A DNA stretch of 9,030 nt from an uncultured Endomicrobiia bacterium (GCA_905236115.1 CAJOOL010000146.1:1-9030); one strand, 5' to 3'. Positions 1 through 8,965 are shown, counted from the first letter of the stretch. Translations and numbers: made by a program. The notes: generated by a model not told the origin, from the sequence alone.

Positions 1-1
1 C

Positions 2-237
2 AATAAGATAGTTGAAGAAGCAGGCTGGGTAGGAAACAACACCGCAGCGAACTTAGAAATGTTTGCAAAAGGAAACTTCAGCTGGGACGAGAACAAGACA
101 CCGATACAGAACTTGAGAGACGCTTGGAACCTGTTGTTGAGTTTCTAAGTGAAAAGAAAGCGAACGAAAGAGACAAAAAAATTTCGGCTCAATGGTTACG
201 CGAAAATAACAAAAGAGAAAATATCTTAATAATCTAA
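2..237 (+). pseudogene. 3' end of an unrecognised gene, possibly frameshifted
   Basis: Reading from base 2, an open frame with ordinary-looking protein composition (includes EEAGWVGNNTAANLEMFAKG) runs off the left edge and stops with TAA at 146-148. A different frame then carries another natural-looking, charged, helical stretch (FLSEKKANERDKKISAQWL and onward) to a TAA at 235-237. That second frame has no credible start codon, and its upstream part is arginine-rich and looks out of frame. The simplest reading is one gene that lost its frame near 135-141, where the sequence is a short GTT repeat. Two overlapping genes, or a true stop at 148 followed by chance coding, remain possible. I do not recognise the family. 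An intrinsic terminator follows at 246-285, which supports a real plus-strand transcription unit ending here. Confidence 0.4.
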
Positions 238-245
238 GCAGTAAC

Positions 246-285
246 AAAATCGGGTGAGGAATTAAAAATCCTTGCCCGATTTTTT
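246..285 (+). terminator. intrinsic terminator between convergent genes
   Basis: The arm AAAATCGGG plus TGAGG (246-259) pairs with CCTTG plus CCCGATTTT (270-283). This gives a stem of about 14 base pairs, including two G-U pairs, with a loop of about 10 bases. The T-run extends to 285. It ends the plus-strand unit at the left edge. The minus-strand reading also ends in a shorter T-run, so it may serve darG as well, which stops about 50 bases away in the opposite direction. Confidence 0.8.
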
Positions 286-335
286 GATACAAATTTATGC
301 AAAGTTAAGAAACAAACTTTAAATAAAAGCTGCAA

Positions 336-1364
336 TCAAATCCAGTTATTCGTTTTTAAAGTTTTGTATGCCACGGCGATATGATGGATAGAAAATTTTT
401 TCTTTTTTTCATTCCAACTATAAACTTTTTCTTGAACATCTTGTAAGTTTTTTGCATTTTCATTTTTTACTACCCAATGAACAGTTGCCAGTAATTCCAA
501 ACCGAAAGAAGTTTCAAAACCTTCAATTAATTTGGAAACTTTGTTGAAATTATTTAAAGTTTCAGGATTTTTTTGTAAAATTTTTTCTGCTTGAAAATTT
601 GCATTATTTATAAGAGAAATTTCCGTATAAGGTTTATCTTCTCCGAAGTAACCTTTTATGTAATGTCCTTCCAGTTTGTTTAAAACATGTCTTAAATTTT
701 CTGCATAAGGACCATAAGGTGCTTTTGAAAAATTAAGCCTTAATTTTTCACCTGCTTCCTGCATAAAATACATTAACTTATGAATTTCCAATAAAGTTAA
801 AAACGGATCCAACAGTATATTTAAATATTGATTCATCAAACCTATCAAAGCCGCTCTTGCAGGTGTTAAATCCGGAATAAAATTTGTGTTGATTTTATTT
901 TCAAAAATTTTATCAACCGGTTCAAAAACAATAATTTTAGTATCGGTTAAATCATTCAAAATTTTTTCTATTTTAAACTTGACATCATTCCATTTTAGTC
1001 CGCCTAAACCACAGCCTAAAGGAGGAATTGCAATACTTTTTATATTTAAATTTTTTATATCTTTTTTAAGAGAAATCAGACCGTTTTCTATATCATCCAA
1101 ACGGCTTTTGTTTTTCCAATGAATTTTTGTAGGGAAATTTATTATATAGTGCGGTTGAGTAATTGAATTTAAATCTACTATAAACATTTTTCCGGGAACA
1201 ACCAATCCTTTTTTACAGGCATTTTCATATTGCTTAAAATTATCAGGATAAGCTTTTTTAAATTGCAGTGCAATTCCTTTTCCCATAACACCTACACAAT
1301 TAACCGTATTTACAATCGCATCAGCTTGTTCAATCAAAAGATTCCCTCGTTTAAATTCAAACAT
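336..1364 (-). CDS. darG: DarG-type antitoxin: ADP-ribosyl-DNA glycohydrolase macrodomain plus C-terminal domain
   Basis: DarG is the antitoxin of the DarTG system. Its macrodomain removes the ADP-ribose that DarT attaches to thymidine in single-stranded DNA, and its C-terminal part binds and neutralises the toxin. Here residues 1 to about 155 are the macrodomain: GNLL at 7-10, IVNTVN with Asn22, GVMGKGIALQF at 25-35, NFPTK with Lys80, and PPLGCGLGG at 114-122. Asn22 and Lys80 fall at the same numbers as the key residues described for Thermus DarG. Residues from about 166 (LTPARAALIGLM, then HKLMYFMQEAGE and KAPYGPYAENLRHVL) match the DarG C-terminal region. At 342 residues it is full length. 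It starts 9 bases after the darT stop, with a GAGGG ribosome binding site overlapping that stop codon. The partner toxin is truncated, so this appears to be an orphaned but intact antitoxin. Confidence 0.93.
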   Translation of the reverse strand: MFEFKRGNLLIEQADAIVNTVNCVGVMGKGIALQFKKAYPDNFKQYENACKKGLVVPGKMFIVDLNSITQPHYIINFPTKIHWKNKSRLDDIENGLISLKKDIKNLNIKSIAIPPLGCGLGGLKWNDVKFKIEKILNDLTDTKIIVFEPVDKIFENKINTNFIPDLTPARAALIGLMNQYLNILLDPFLTLLEIHKLMYFMQEAGEKLRLNFSKAPYGPYAENLRHVLNKLEGHYIKGYFGEDKPYTEISLINNANFQAEKILQKNPETLNNFNKVSKLIEGFETSFGLELLATVHWVVKNENAKNLQDVQEKVYSWNEKKKKFSIHHIAVAYKTLKTNNWI

Positions 1365-1373
1365 AATTTTCCC

Positions 1374-1826
1374 TCAATAATACCAATCTTTACAAATTTC
1401 TATTTTAATATTTTTATTTATTTTTTCTTTTACTTTGTTATAATTCTCTTTATTAAATACACCAATTCTTTTTATAAGTTTAAAAGGTATCTGTTCCTCT
1501 ATTAAAAATTCGGCTTGCTTCTCTTCTTTACATTTTTGCCAGAATTTTGAATTTATTGCAGACCAATTAAGAGTATTTAAAAATTCAATTTTATTAGAAT
1601 CATTAAAATAAGAACATCCTGCATTAATGTCTGTTATTACCCACCTTTTATTATTTTGTTTTGCCCATTTTATAACATCATTTAAATTAAATTCTAAATG
1701 AATTATAGAATCTTGTCCATCATTATAAGATAAATCCATGCTGTTCTTTTTAAAAATCATATAAAGCATTACAGAACGATAACAGAAATAAAAAGGAACA
1801 CATTGTCCTACGAATTTACCGCCCCG
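1374..1826 (-). pseudogene. darT: truncated DarT toxin (DNA thymidine ADP-ribosyltransferase), N-terminus missing
   Basis: Read on the minus strand from about 1826, the frame gives GGKFVGQCVPFYFCYRSVML, a hallmark DarT (formerly DUF4433) segment. The YNDGQDSIIHLE block follows, then RWVITDINAG, then KQAEFLIEEQIPF with the presumed catalytic Glu (87 residues after the first internal ATG at 1769), and the family-typical C-terminal DWYY. The family is normally a little over 200 residues, and about 150 remain. Roughly the first 50, which hold the N-terminal NAD-binding His and Arg, are absent. The frame is closed upstream by TGA codons, and the preceding DNA belongs to another broken gene. The ATG at 1769 has no ribosome binding site and lies after the VPFYF motif. 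Homology stops abruptly at the 3' end of the neighbour, pointing to a deletion or recombination junction. DNA-modifying activity is very unlikely. A residual DarG-binding fragment is conceivable. Confidence 0.85.
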
Positions 1827-1828
1827 GA

Positions 1829-2244
1829 TTATTCCGAATCTTCGCGATCATATTCAGCTCTTATAATTTTCATTACGGTGTTATCGCAACAATCTTTTAA
1901 AGCATTCCAACAATCATTTTGATAAAATTCTATTGCCGGCTTATATAAATAATGCTCGTCAATATAATAATAAAGACTTTCATCAAGCTGAGCAGAAATG
2001 TAGCCGGCAATATTTTCAAATATATTTTCTTAGGATATACCGGGATGCCGTATAAGCAAAAGTTCAATTTTATTTTTGCAGTCATTTTTATCTTTAACTT
2101 TTAATTTTGCAGTAACATATACTTTATAAAAAACTGAAGAACGCTCTTCTTCGTCTGTCCATTTAGCTGAACCTTCCCATTCAAAAAGCCAAGTTTTTTA
2201 CAAAATTTCTCAAAACCGCAATTAATATTATCTTCCGAAAACAT
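1829..2244 (-). pseudogene. broken unrecognised gene, originally about 138 codons
   Basis: The minus-strand ATG at 2244 opens MFSEDNINCGFEKFCKK. At a run of six A (2199-2194) the frame is lost; a seventh A would restore it. The continuing frame reads TWLFEWEGSAKW, then TDEEERSSVFYKVYVTAKLK, and hits an in-frame TAA at 2032-2030. The same frame resumes (ENIFENIAGYISAQLDESLY, later DCWNALKDCCDNTVMKIIRAEYDREDSE) to a TAA at 1831-1829. Frame continuity and protein-like composition across both lesions show a once-functional protein of about 138 residues. It is rich in acidic and aromatic residues and has several Cys. I do not recognise the family, and it has no signal peptide or membrane segment. 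It begins 26 bases after carB with no visible separating terminator, so carB read-through may transcribe it. It ends exactly where the truncated darT begins. Confidence 0.7.
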
Positions 2245-2270
2245 TGTATTTTTATTTTTTAATTTTTTTA

Positions 2271-5200
2271 TTACTTATCCAATTTATAGTGAGTTTGAAT
2301 ACAACATACTTCCCAATCGGAGTTTCTTTTCGCTCTTATCGCCTCAATACTTGCCCTTGCTGCCGCAAGCGTAGTAAGCAAAGGAACGCTATACATCAAA
2401 GCCGTCCTTCTGATACTGTAACCGTCGTGATGGCTCTTCTGTCCGGAAGGAGTGTTAACAATCAAAGCAACTTCCTTGTTGGAAATTATATCAACAACGT
2501 TAGGTCTGCCTTCCTGTATTTTGTGAACTTCTTTTACATCAAGACCGTTTTCTCTGAAAAATTCCGCAGTATGCTTTGTCGCTATAACGCTGAAACCTAA
2601 ATCTATAAAATCTTTTGCTATTTCAAGACCTTTGGATTTGTCACGCTGTCCCAAACTGATAAATACGGTTCCTGAGTCGGGAAGAATTGTTCCGGAAGCA
2701 AGTTCCGCTTTTGCAAAAGCTTTACCGAAATCTTTATCTATACCCATAACTTCGCCGGTACTCTTCATTTCAGGGCCTAAAACTGTATCAACATTTGCAA
2801 ACCTTATCCAAGGAAGAACTACTTCTTTTACGCAAGTGTAATCAATATGTTTCAACTGACCGTTCAAATATTCTGCCGGAATTAAATCTTTAACTGCTTT
2901 GCCTATCATAACTTTTGATGCAAGTTTTGCCAAAGGATAGCTTACAGCTTTGGAAACGAAAGGAACCGTTCTTGAAGCTCTGGGGTTTGCTTCCAACAGG
3001 TAAGGAATACCGTTCTTAACGGCATACTGAATATTCATTAAACCTTTAACATTTATTTCTCTTGCCAAGTTAATGGTATGCTCTTTAATTTTTGTGATAA
3101 CATCTTTTGATAAAGTATGTGTAGGAAGAACACATGCGGAGTCGCCCGAGTGAATACCTGCCTGCTCTATATGTTCCATAATACCTGCGATATAAACATC
3201 TTTACCGTCGGAAAGTGCATCAACGTCTATTTCTATTGCGTTATCAAGATACTTATCAATTAAAATAGGTTTGCCCTCGGTAACGTCGGTAGCTTTGGAA
3301 ATATAAGTTTCAAGATGTTCTTCGTCGTAAACTATTTCCATTGCTCTGCCGCCCAACACGTAAGATGGACGAACCATTACCGGATAACCGATTTTTTTAG
3401 CTATTTCTTTTGCTTCTTCAAAGTTTATTGCAGTGCCGGAATCCGCCTGAGGAATGTTCAACTTTTTCAATACTTTACTGAAAATTTTTCTGTCTTCAGC
3501 CATATCTATTGACTCAACGGACGTTCCCAAAATTTTAAGACCTGCTTTATTTAAAGCTGCAGCCAAATTTAAAGGAGTCTGTCCGCCGAACTGAACAACT
3601 ACGCCCTCGGGCTTTTCTTTATCTGCAATATTTAAAACATCTTCTACAGTCAACGGTTCAAAATAAAGTTTGTCGGCAGTATCATAATCCGTTGAAACCG
3701 TTTCCGGGTTGCAGTTAACCATTATCGTTTCATATCCTTCCTGTTTTAAAGAAAGCACCGCATGAACGCAACAGTAGTCAAATTCTATTCCCTGTCCGAT
3801 TCTGTTCGGTCCTGCACCTAAAATCATAACTTTTTTCTTCTTATCTGAAACTACCACATCATCTTCTTCCTCGTAAGTGGAATAATAATATGCTGTATTG
3901 GCTTTAAATTCGCCGCCGCAGGTATCTACCAGTTTATAGACGGGAATAATATTTAATTCCTTTCTTAAAGCTCTGATTTCTTCTTCTTTTTTACCGGTAG
4001 CTATTGCTATCTGTTTATCGGAGAAACCGAACTGTTTTATTCTTCTTAAAAGAAGTTTTTGGTCTTCGCCTGTTAATTTAAAAATGTTAGGAATTTCCGT
4101 TTCCATATCAACTATTTCTTTTATCTGGTTAACAAACCACTGGTCAATTTTACAGATATTGAAAATATCGTCTACGGACATTCCAAGCTTTAATGCGTAT
4201 CTGATAACATAAATTCTGTCACAGTTAGGGGTAGCAAGTTTAGCGGTAACAATTTCAAGAGCTTTTTTCTTAGCTTCTTCCGTTCCCGTTTCCAAAAGTT
4301 TATTTAATTCTTTATCTATACCGACATTTTCCAAACCGTAACCGCTTCTTTTAACTTCCAACCCTCTGATAGCTTTCTGTAATGCTTCTTTAAAAGTTCT
4401 TCCCAAAGCCATCGTTTCTCCGACGGATTTCATTGCCGTTCCCAATGTAGGGTTGGTATCACCGAACTTTTCAAAAGCAAATCTCGGAATTTTTATAACG
4501 TGATAGTCAACTGTCGGCTCAAAACTTGCCGGATTAGGTGCCGTAATATCGTTTGTTAATTCGTCCAGCGTATAACCTACCGCCAACAAACTTGAAATTT
4601 TTGCTATCGGAAAACCTGTCGCTTTTGAAGCAAGTGCCGACGAACGGCTGACACGCGGGTTCATTTCTATAACAACAAGTCTTCCGTCTTTGGGGTTCTG
4701 TGCAAACTGAATATTTGCACCGCCGTGACGCATACCGATAACTCTTAATATTCTGAAAGAATCCTGTCTGATTTTTGCATATTCTTTTGCGGTAATTGTC
4801 ATTGCAGGAGCAACGGTAATGGAATCTCCCGTATGCACGCCCATAGGATCAACATTTTCTATGGAACAAATTGCAATGCAGTTATCTTTTCTGTCTCTCA
4901 TAACTTCCATTTCCAGCTCTTTCCAGCCAAGAACGGACTCTTCTATCAACACTTCGCTTATGGGGCTGGCCTGAAGACCTGCCTGAACAATTTCTTCAAA
5001 TTCTTCTTTAGTCCACGCAGTTCCCGAACCTACACCGCCGAGCGTAAACGACGGACGAACTATAACAGGAAAACCTATAGAGTTTGCAATATCTCTTGCT
5101 TCCTGCATATTGTAAGCGTAACCGCTTTTGGGCAAATCAAGCCCGATACTTTCTACCATTTTCTTAAACAGTTTTCTGTCTTCTGCTTTGGAAATGGTAT

Positions 5201-5553
5201 CAAAGTCCGCACCGATAAGCTCTACATTGTGCTTTGCAAGGATACCTTTTTCCGCCAAAGCAACAGCCAAGTTCAATGCAGTCTGTCCGCCCAGCGTCGG
5301 AAGAATTGCGTCCGGTTTTTCTTTTTCTATAATTTTCTCTACGATTTCCGGAACTAAAGGTTCAATGTATGTCGCGTCGGCAAATTCCGGGTCTGTCATA
5401 ATGGTTGCCGGGTTGGAATTTACCAAAACTACTTTGTATCCTTCTTTTTTAAGTGCTTTTATTGCCTGCACTCCGGAATAGTCAAACTCACAAGCCTGAC
5501 CGATAACGATAGGTCCGGAACCTATTATAAGAATTTTTTTAAGATCTGTTCTT

Positions 5554-5561
<8 letters not shown>
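2271..5561 (-). CDS. carB: carbamoyl phosphate synthetase large subunit
   Basis: CarB makes carbamoyl phosphate from bicarbonate, two ATP and ammonia, the cytoplasmic entry step to pyrimidines and arginine. Both ATP-grasp halves are present. The carboxyphosphate half has [14 protein letters not shown] near residue 14, [12 protein letters not shown] near 170-180 and [10 protein letters not shown] near 299. An oligomerisation region follows (about 400-550). The carbamoyl phosphate half has [15 protein letters not shown] near 582, [17 protein letters not shown] near 732 and EANPRASR near 857. The MGS-type allosteric domain starts near 964 and keeps NTPSG, suggesting UMP-type control. The family usually has GGSGGG or GGTGGG where this protein has GGVGSG, a mild change. 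Length is 1096 residues against 1073 in E. coli. I start at ATG 5561 (MPKRTDLKK), which has GGTGG six bases upstream; an ATG 18 bases earlier would place that site inside the gene. It overlaps carA by 8 bases. Everything needed for ammonia-dependent synthesis appears intact. Confidence 0.97.
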
Positions 5562-7990
<2,429 letters not shown>

Positions 7991-8006
7991 CTATATTTTT
8001 AATATT

Positions 8007-8038
8007 AGTTGAAAAGTTGAACAGTTGAAAGGTTGAAG
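8007..8038. repeat. tandem array of four AGTTGAAA-type octamers
   Basis: Four consecutive 8-base units: AGTTGAAA, AGTTGAAC, AGTTGAAA and GGTTGAAG, followed by a decayed fifth. It lies inside the transcribed purA leader. A sister array in the same orientation is at 8977-9008. Confidence 0.85.
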
Positions 8039-8048
8039 AGTTTGTTGC

Positions 8049-8088
8049 TTCTAATCTTCCAATCTTCTAATCCTCTAATCTTCTAAAA
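8049..8088. repeat. tandem array of TTCTAATC-type octamers
   Basis: Five consecutive 8-base units: TTCTAATC, TTCCAATC, TTCTAATC, CTCTAATC and a partial TTCTAAAA. It begins 10 bases after the first octamer array, has the same period but an unrelated sequence, and runs into the hairpin at 8085-8107. In the purA leader RNA it reads as a purine-rich GAUUAGAA repeat. Confidence 0.85.
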
Positions 8089-8107
8089 ATTGCCTTCGGC
8101 AATTTTT
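8085..8107 (-). terminator. perfect 10 base pair hairpin, terminator-like, at the 5' end of the purA leader
   Basis: AAAAATTGCC, loop TTC, GGCAATTTTT is a perfect inverted repeat ending in five T on either strand. It could end transcripts of the regulator gene that stops at 8285. It also lies only about 7 bases after the predicted start of the purA operon transcript, so it may instead be a 5' stabilising stem-loop or an attenuator. Both uses are inferences. Confidence 0.6.
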
Positions 8108-8120
8108 ACAGACCTTTTTT

Positions 8121-8149
8121 ATTGTATTAAAACAATTTTCGTTTGTCAA
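8121..8149 (-). promoter_or_regulatory. sigma-70-type promoter of the purA-carA-carB operon
   Basis: On the minus strand TTGACA (8149-8144, perfect -35) is followed after exactly 17 bases by TACAAT (8126-8121, 5 of 6 to the -10 consensus). A run of six A and GG follows, with a predicted start near 8114. That gives a leader of about 180 bases before the purA ATG. No other comparable promoter is visible between here and purA. Confidence 0.8.
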
Positions 8150-8224
8150 TAAATAATATGAATGTTTTTCGGATAATCAATTTTTAGGAATGTTTTTATA
8201 TTCTTCAATGTTTCTTATATTATC

Positions 8225-8322
8225 TTTGTTTCGTTCAGCTTCAGCATTTCCTTAACTCCAACGAATTTAGAGGCAAAATATGCCTCAATGTTTCCGTTCA
8301 GAATTAGTCAGCATTTCCTTAA
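8225..8322 (-). repeat. imperfect duplication covering the regulator's 3' end
   Basis: A segment of about 30 bases occurs twice in the same orientation. The block TCAGCATTTCCTTAA is at 8241-8255 and again at 8308-8322, and the block CGTTCAG is at 8232-8238 and 8295-8301. The right copy encodes the last residues (KEMLTNSERKH) of the regulator. The left copy lies beyond its stop. Downstream of the stop, in the same frame, the minus strand can read AEAERNKDNIRNIEEYKNIP before the next TGA. The region therefore looks like the leftover C-terminus of a longer relative. Between the copies GAGGCA and TGCCTC (8270-8286) form a small stem over the stop codon. Confidence 0.6.
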
Positions 8323-8632
8323 GTTCCATATTTTCTTTCTGAAGCACGGCCACTTCTTTTTCCAGCAGTATAATTTTTATGTCTTTTTTGTCAAGACCGT
8401 TAATTTTTGTTTCGCTGTTCTGTTCGTTTTCCAGAAAATAATTTAAAGATATGTTTAACGTTTGTGCAATTTTTTTTAATGAAGTAAGCGACGGGTTGCG
8501 TGTTCCGGTAATCCACTGGCTTATCATTGCCTTGCCGACACCCAGCTTTGCTGCAAAATCCTGCTGGGAAATGCCCTTTTCTATTATGATTTTTTTCAAC
8601 TGTTTACCGAAGAAAGTTTTTTCTTTTTTCAT
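8285..8632 (-). CDS. XRE-family helix-turn-helix repressor with leucine zipper
   Basis: This is a predicted DNA-binding cytoplasmic regulator of 115 residues. Residues 9-67 form a Cro/C1-type domain: QLKKIIIEKGISQQDFAAKL, then GVGKAMISQWITG (recognition helix) and NPSLTSLKKIAQTLNISLNYF. Residues 82-108 form a coiled coil. Leu90, Leu97 and Leu104 are spaced by seven, and so are Ile87, Val94, Asn101 and Leu108, which is the a/d pattern of a dimeric leucine zipper with a buried Asn. It should therefore bind DNA as a dimer. Upstream are two near-palindromic 18-base sites 40 bases apart, and a divergent consensus promoter that one of them overlaps. Repression of that promoter and self-regulation are likely inferences. 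The ATG at 8632 has no convincing ribosome binding site, but the next residues fit the family. No toxin partner is visible. Its 3' end is partly duplicated. Confidence 0.88.
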   Translation of the reverse strand: MKKEKTFFGKQLKKIIIEKGISQQDFAAKLGVGKAMISQWITGTRNPSLTSLKKIAQTLNISLNYFLENEQNSETKINGLDKKDIKIILLEKEVAVLQKENMELKEMLTNSERKH

Positions 8633-8661
8633 AATGACTTATAACTTGCAAAATAAATCTC

Positions 8662-8690
8662 TTGACTTTAAAAATAAAATCTTATATAAT
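8662..8690 (+). promoter_or_regulatory. consensus sigma-70 promoter divergent from the regulator
   Basis: TTGACT (8662-8667, 5 of 6) and TATAAT (8685-8690, perfect) are separated by exactly 17 bases. The predicted start is near 8697. The -10 box overlaps the first operator-like site at 8688-8705. No open frame follows on this strand in the window; a structured region does. This is the strongest promoter match in the window. Confidence 0.75.
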
Positions 8691-8705
8691 TTAACATAAG
8701 CTAAA
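8688..8705. promoter_or_regulatory. operator-like site 1
   Basis: AATTTAACATAAGCTAAA is repeated with a single change at 8728-8745. It covers the last bases of the plus-strand -10 box and the predicted start, so a bound protein would block that promoter. The XRE protein encoded next door is the obvious candidate, though this is inferred from position alone. Confidence 0.6.
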
Positions 8706-8712
8706 CTATTCT

Positions 8713-8718
8713 ATTATA
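8713..8718 (-). promoter_or_regulatory. possible -10 box of the regulator gene
   Basis: A perfect TATAAT on the minus strand lies between the two operator-like sites, giving a leader of about 73 bases to the ATG at 8632. No good -35 element is present at 16 to 18 bases, so the call is weak in this AT-rich stretch. Confidence 0.3.
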
Positions 8719-8727
8719 TGTATAACA

Positions 8728-8745
8728 AATTTAACTTAAGCTAAA
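8728..8745. promoter_or_regulatory. operator-like site 2
   Basis: AATTTAACTTAAGCTAAA is identical to site 1 at 17 of 18 positions and starts exactly 40 bases later, close to four helical turns. Its core TTTAACTTAAGCTAAA matches its own reverse complement at 14 of 16 positions, the symmetry expected for a dimeric repressor. It lies upstream of the possible regulator -10 box and downstream of the divergent promoter. Confidence 0.6.
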
Positions 8746-8854
8746 TTATATTTATAGAAACTAAAAAAATATAAAAGCCGAGCGGGCTGTTTTGGCACGC
8801 CGCCAAAGCATAGCACAGCTTGGAAAAAGATAAAAACTTGACCAAAGCACTTAT

Positions 8855-8915
8855 CTTCTCGGCGACAGTATACCAAAAAACGGAGTTTTTTGGTATGGCT
8901 GAGAAGCTCTTTTTT
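8855..8915 (+). terminator. long hairpin plus T-run, conditional terminator candidate
   Basis: The outer stem is CTTCTCGGC (8855-8863) with GCTGAGAAG (8898-8906), 9 pairs including one G-U. The inner stem is ATACCAAAAAAC (8870-8881) with GTTTTTTGGTAT (8885-8896), a perfect 12 pairs closed by the loop GGA. The spacer CTC and six T (8910-8915) follow. The left arm of the outer stem can pair instead with upstream sequence, as described for the putative RNA. Confidence 0.6.
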
Positions 8916-8916
8916 G

Positions 8917-8965
8917 CCTGTCATCCCCGCGATGTTGCACGAGTGTCGTTGTCGGGGATCCCGCA
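8917..8965. repeat. small GC-rich extragenic palindrome
   Basis: ATCCCCG at 8923-8929 is inverted as CGGGGAT at 8953-8959, around a 23-base GC-richer centre. The block is conspicuously GC-rich against its AT-rich surroundings and resembles dispersed REP-like elements. Copy number cannot be judged from one window. Confidence 0.45.

Larger units (their letters stand above)
8697..8915 (+). ncRNA. putative structured RNA or regulatory leader
   Basis: This stretch follows the consensus plus-strand promoter and ends in a terminator-like hairpin with six T. It contains no credible gene. Several stems can be traced by eye: 8777-8782 with 8858-8863 (GCCGAG/CTCGGC); 8786-8790 with 8815-8819 (GCTGT/ACAGC), enclosing 8791-8796 with 8802-8807 (TTTGGC/GCCAAA); 8827-8833 with 8851-8857 (AAGATAA/TTATCTT); and a 12 base pair hairpin at 8870-8896. 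Together they suggest a multi-branched fold of about 140 bases. I recognise no known RNA family. It may be an independent small RNA, the leader of a gene beyond the right edge, or a dispersed extragenic element that happens to fold. Confidence 0.4.

Noticed and set aside
149..231. Small GTG-started frame after the first stop at the left edge
   Set aside because: It encodes a short Lys/Arg-rich peptide with no ribosome binding site. The other frame through this stretch looks more protein-like.
53..292. Minus-strand open frame at the left edge
   Set aside because: It is antisense to the likely coding sequence and crosses the intrinsic terminator. Its Leu/Phe-rich sequence is typical of a shadow frame.
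1374..1769. A stand-alone small gene starting at ATG 1769
   Set aside because: Upstream codons in the same frame encode the conserved VPFYF motif of DarT, so the ATG is internal to a truncated gene and lacks a ribosome binding site.
2244..2600. Plus-strand open frame opposite the end of carB
   Set aside because: It is antisense to strongly conserved carB codons, has no ribosome binding site and has an implausible composition.
4833..5481. Two plus-strand open frames opposite the carB N-terminus
   Set aside because: They overlap each other and are mirror frames of a highly conserved gene.
7991..8036. Second purA promoter within the octamer array
   Set aside because: TTTCAA and TAATAT spaced by 17 bases match the consensus at only 3 and 4 of 6 positions, and the far better promoter at 8121-8149 explains the operon.
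8007..8088. CRISPR array or TRAP-type binding site
   Set aside because: The units are 8 bases with no unique spacers, so this is not CRISPR. UAG triplets in the leader RNA recur every 8 bases, whereas TRAP sites need spacers of only two to three bases.
8736..8924. Minus-strand open frame of 62 codons across the structured region
   Set aside because: It is a translation of the hairpin sequence, its ATG has only a G-run directly against it as a possible ribosome site, and it overlaps the operators and the strong opposite promoter. Composition is unlike a soluble protein. If this region proves to be a dispersed repeat, the frame will recur by copying.
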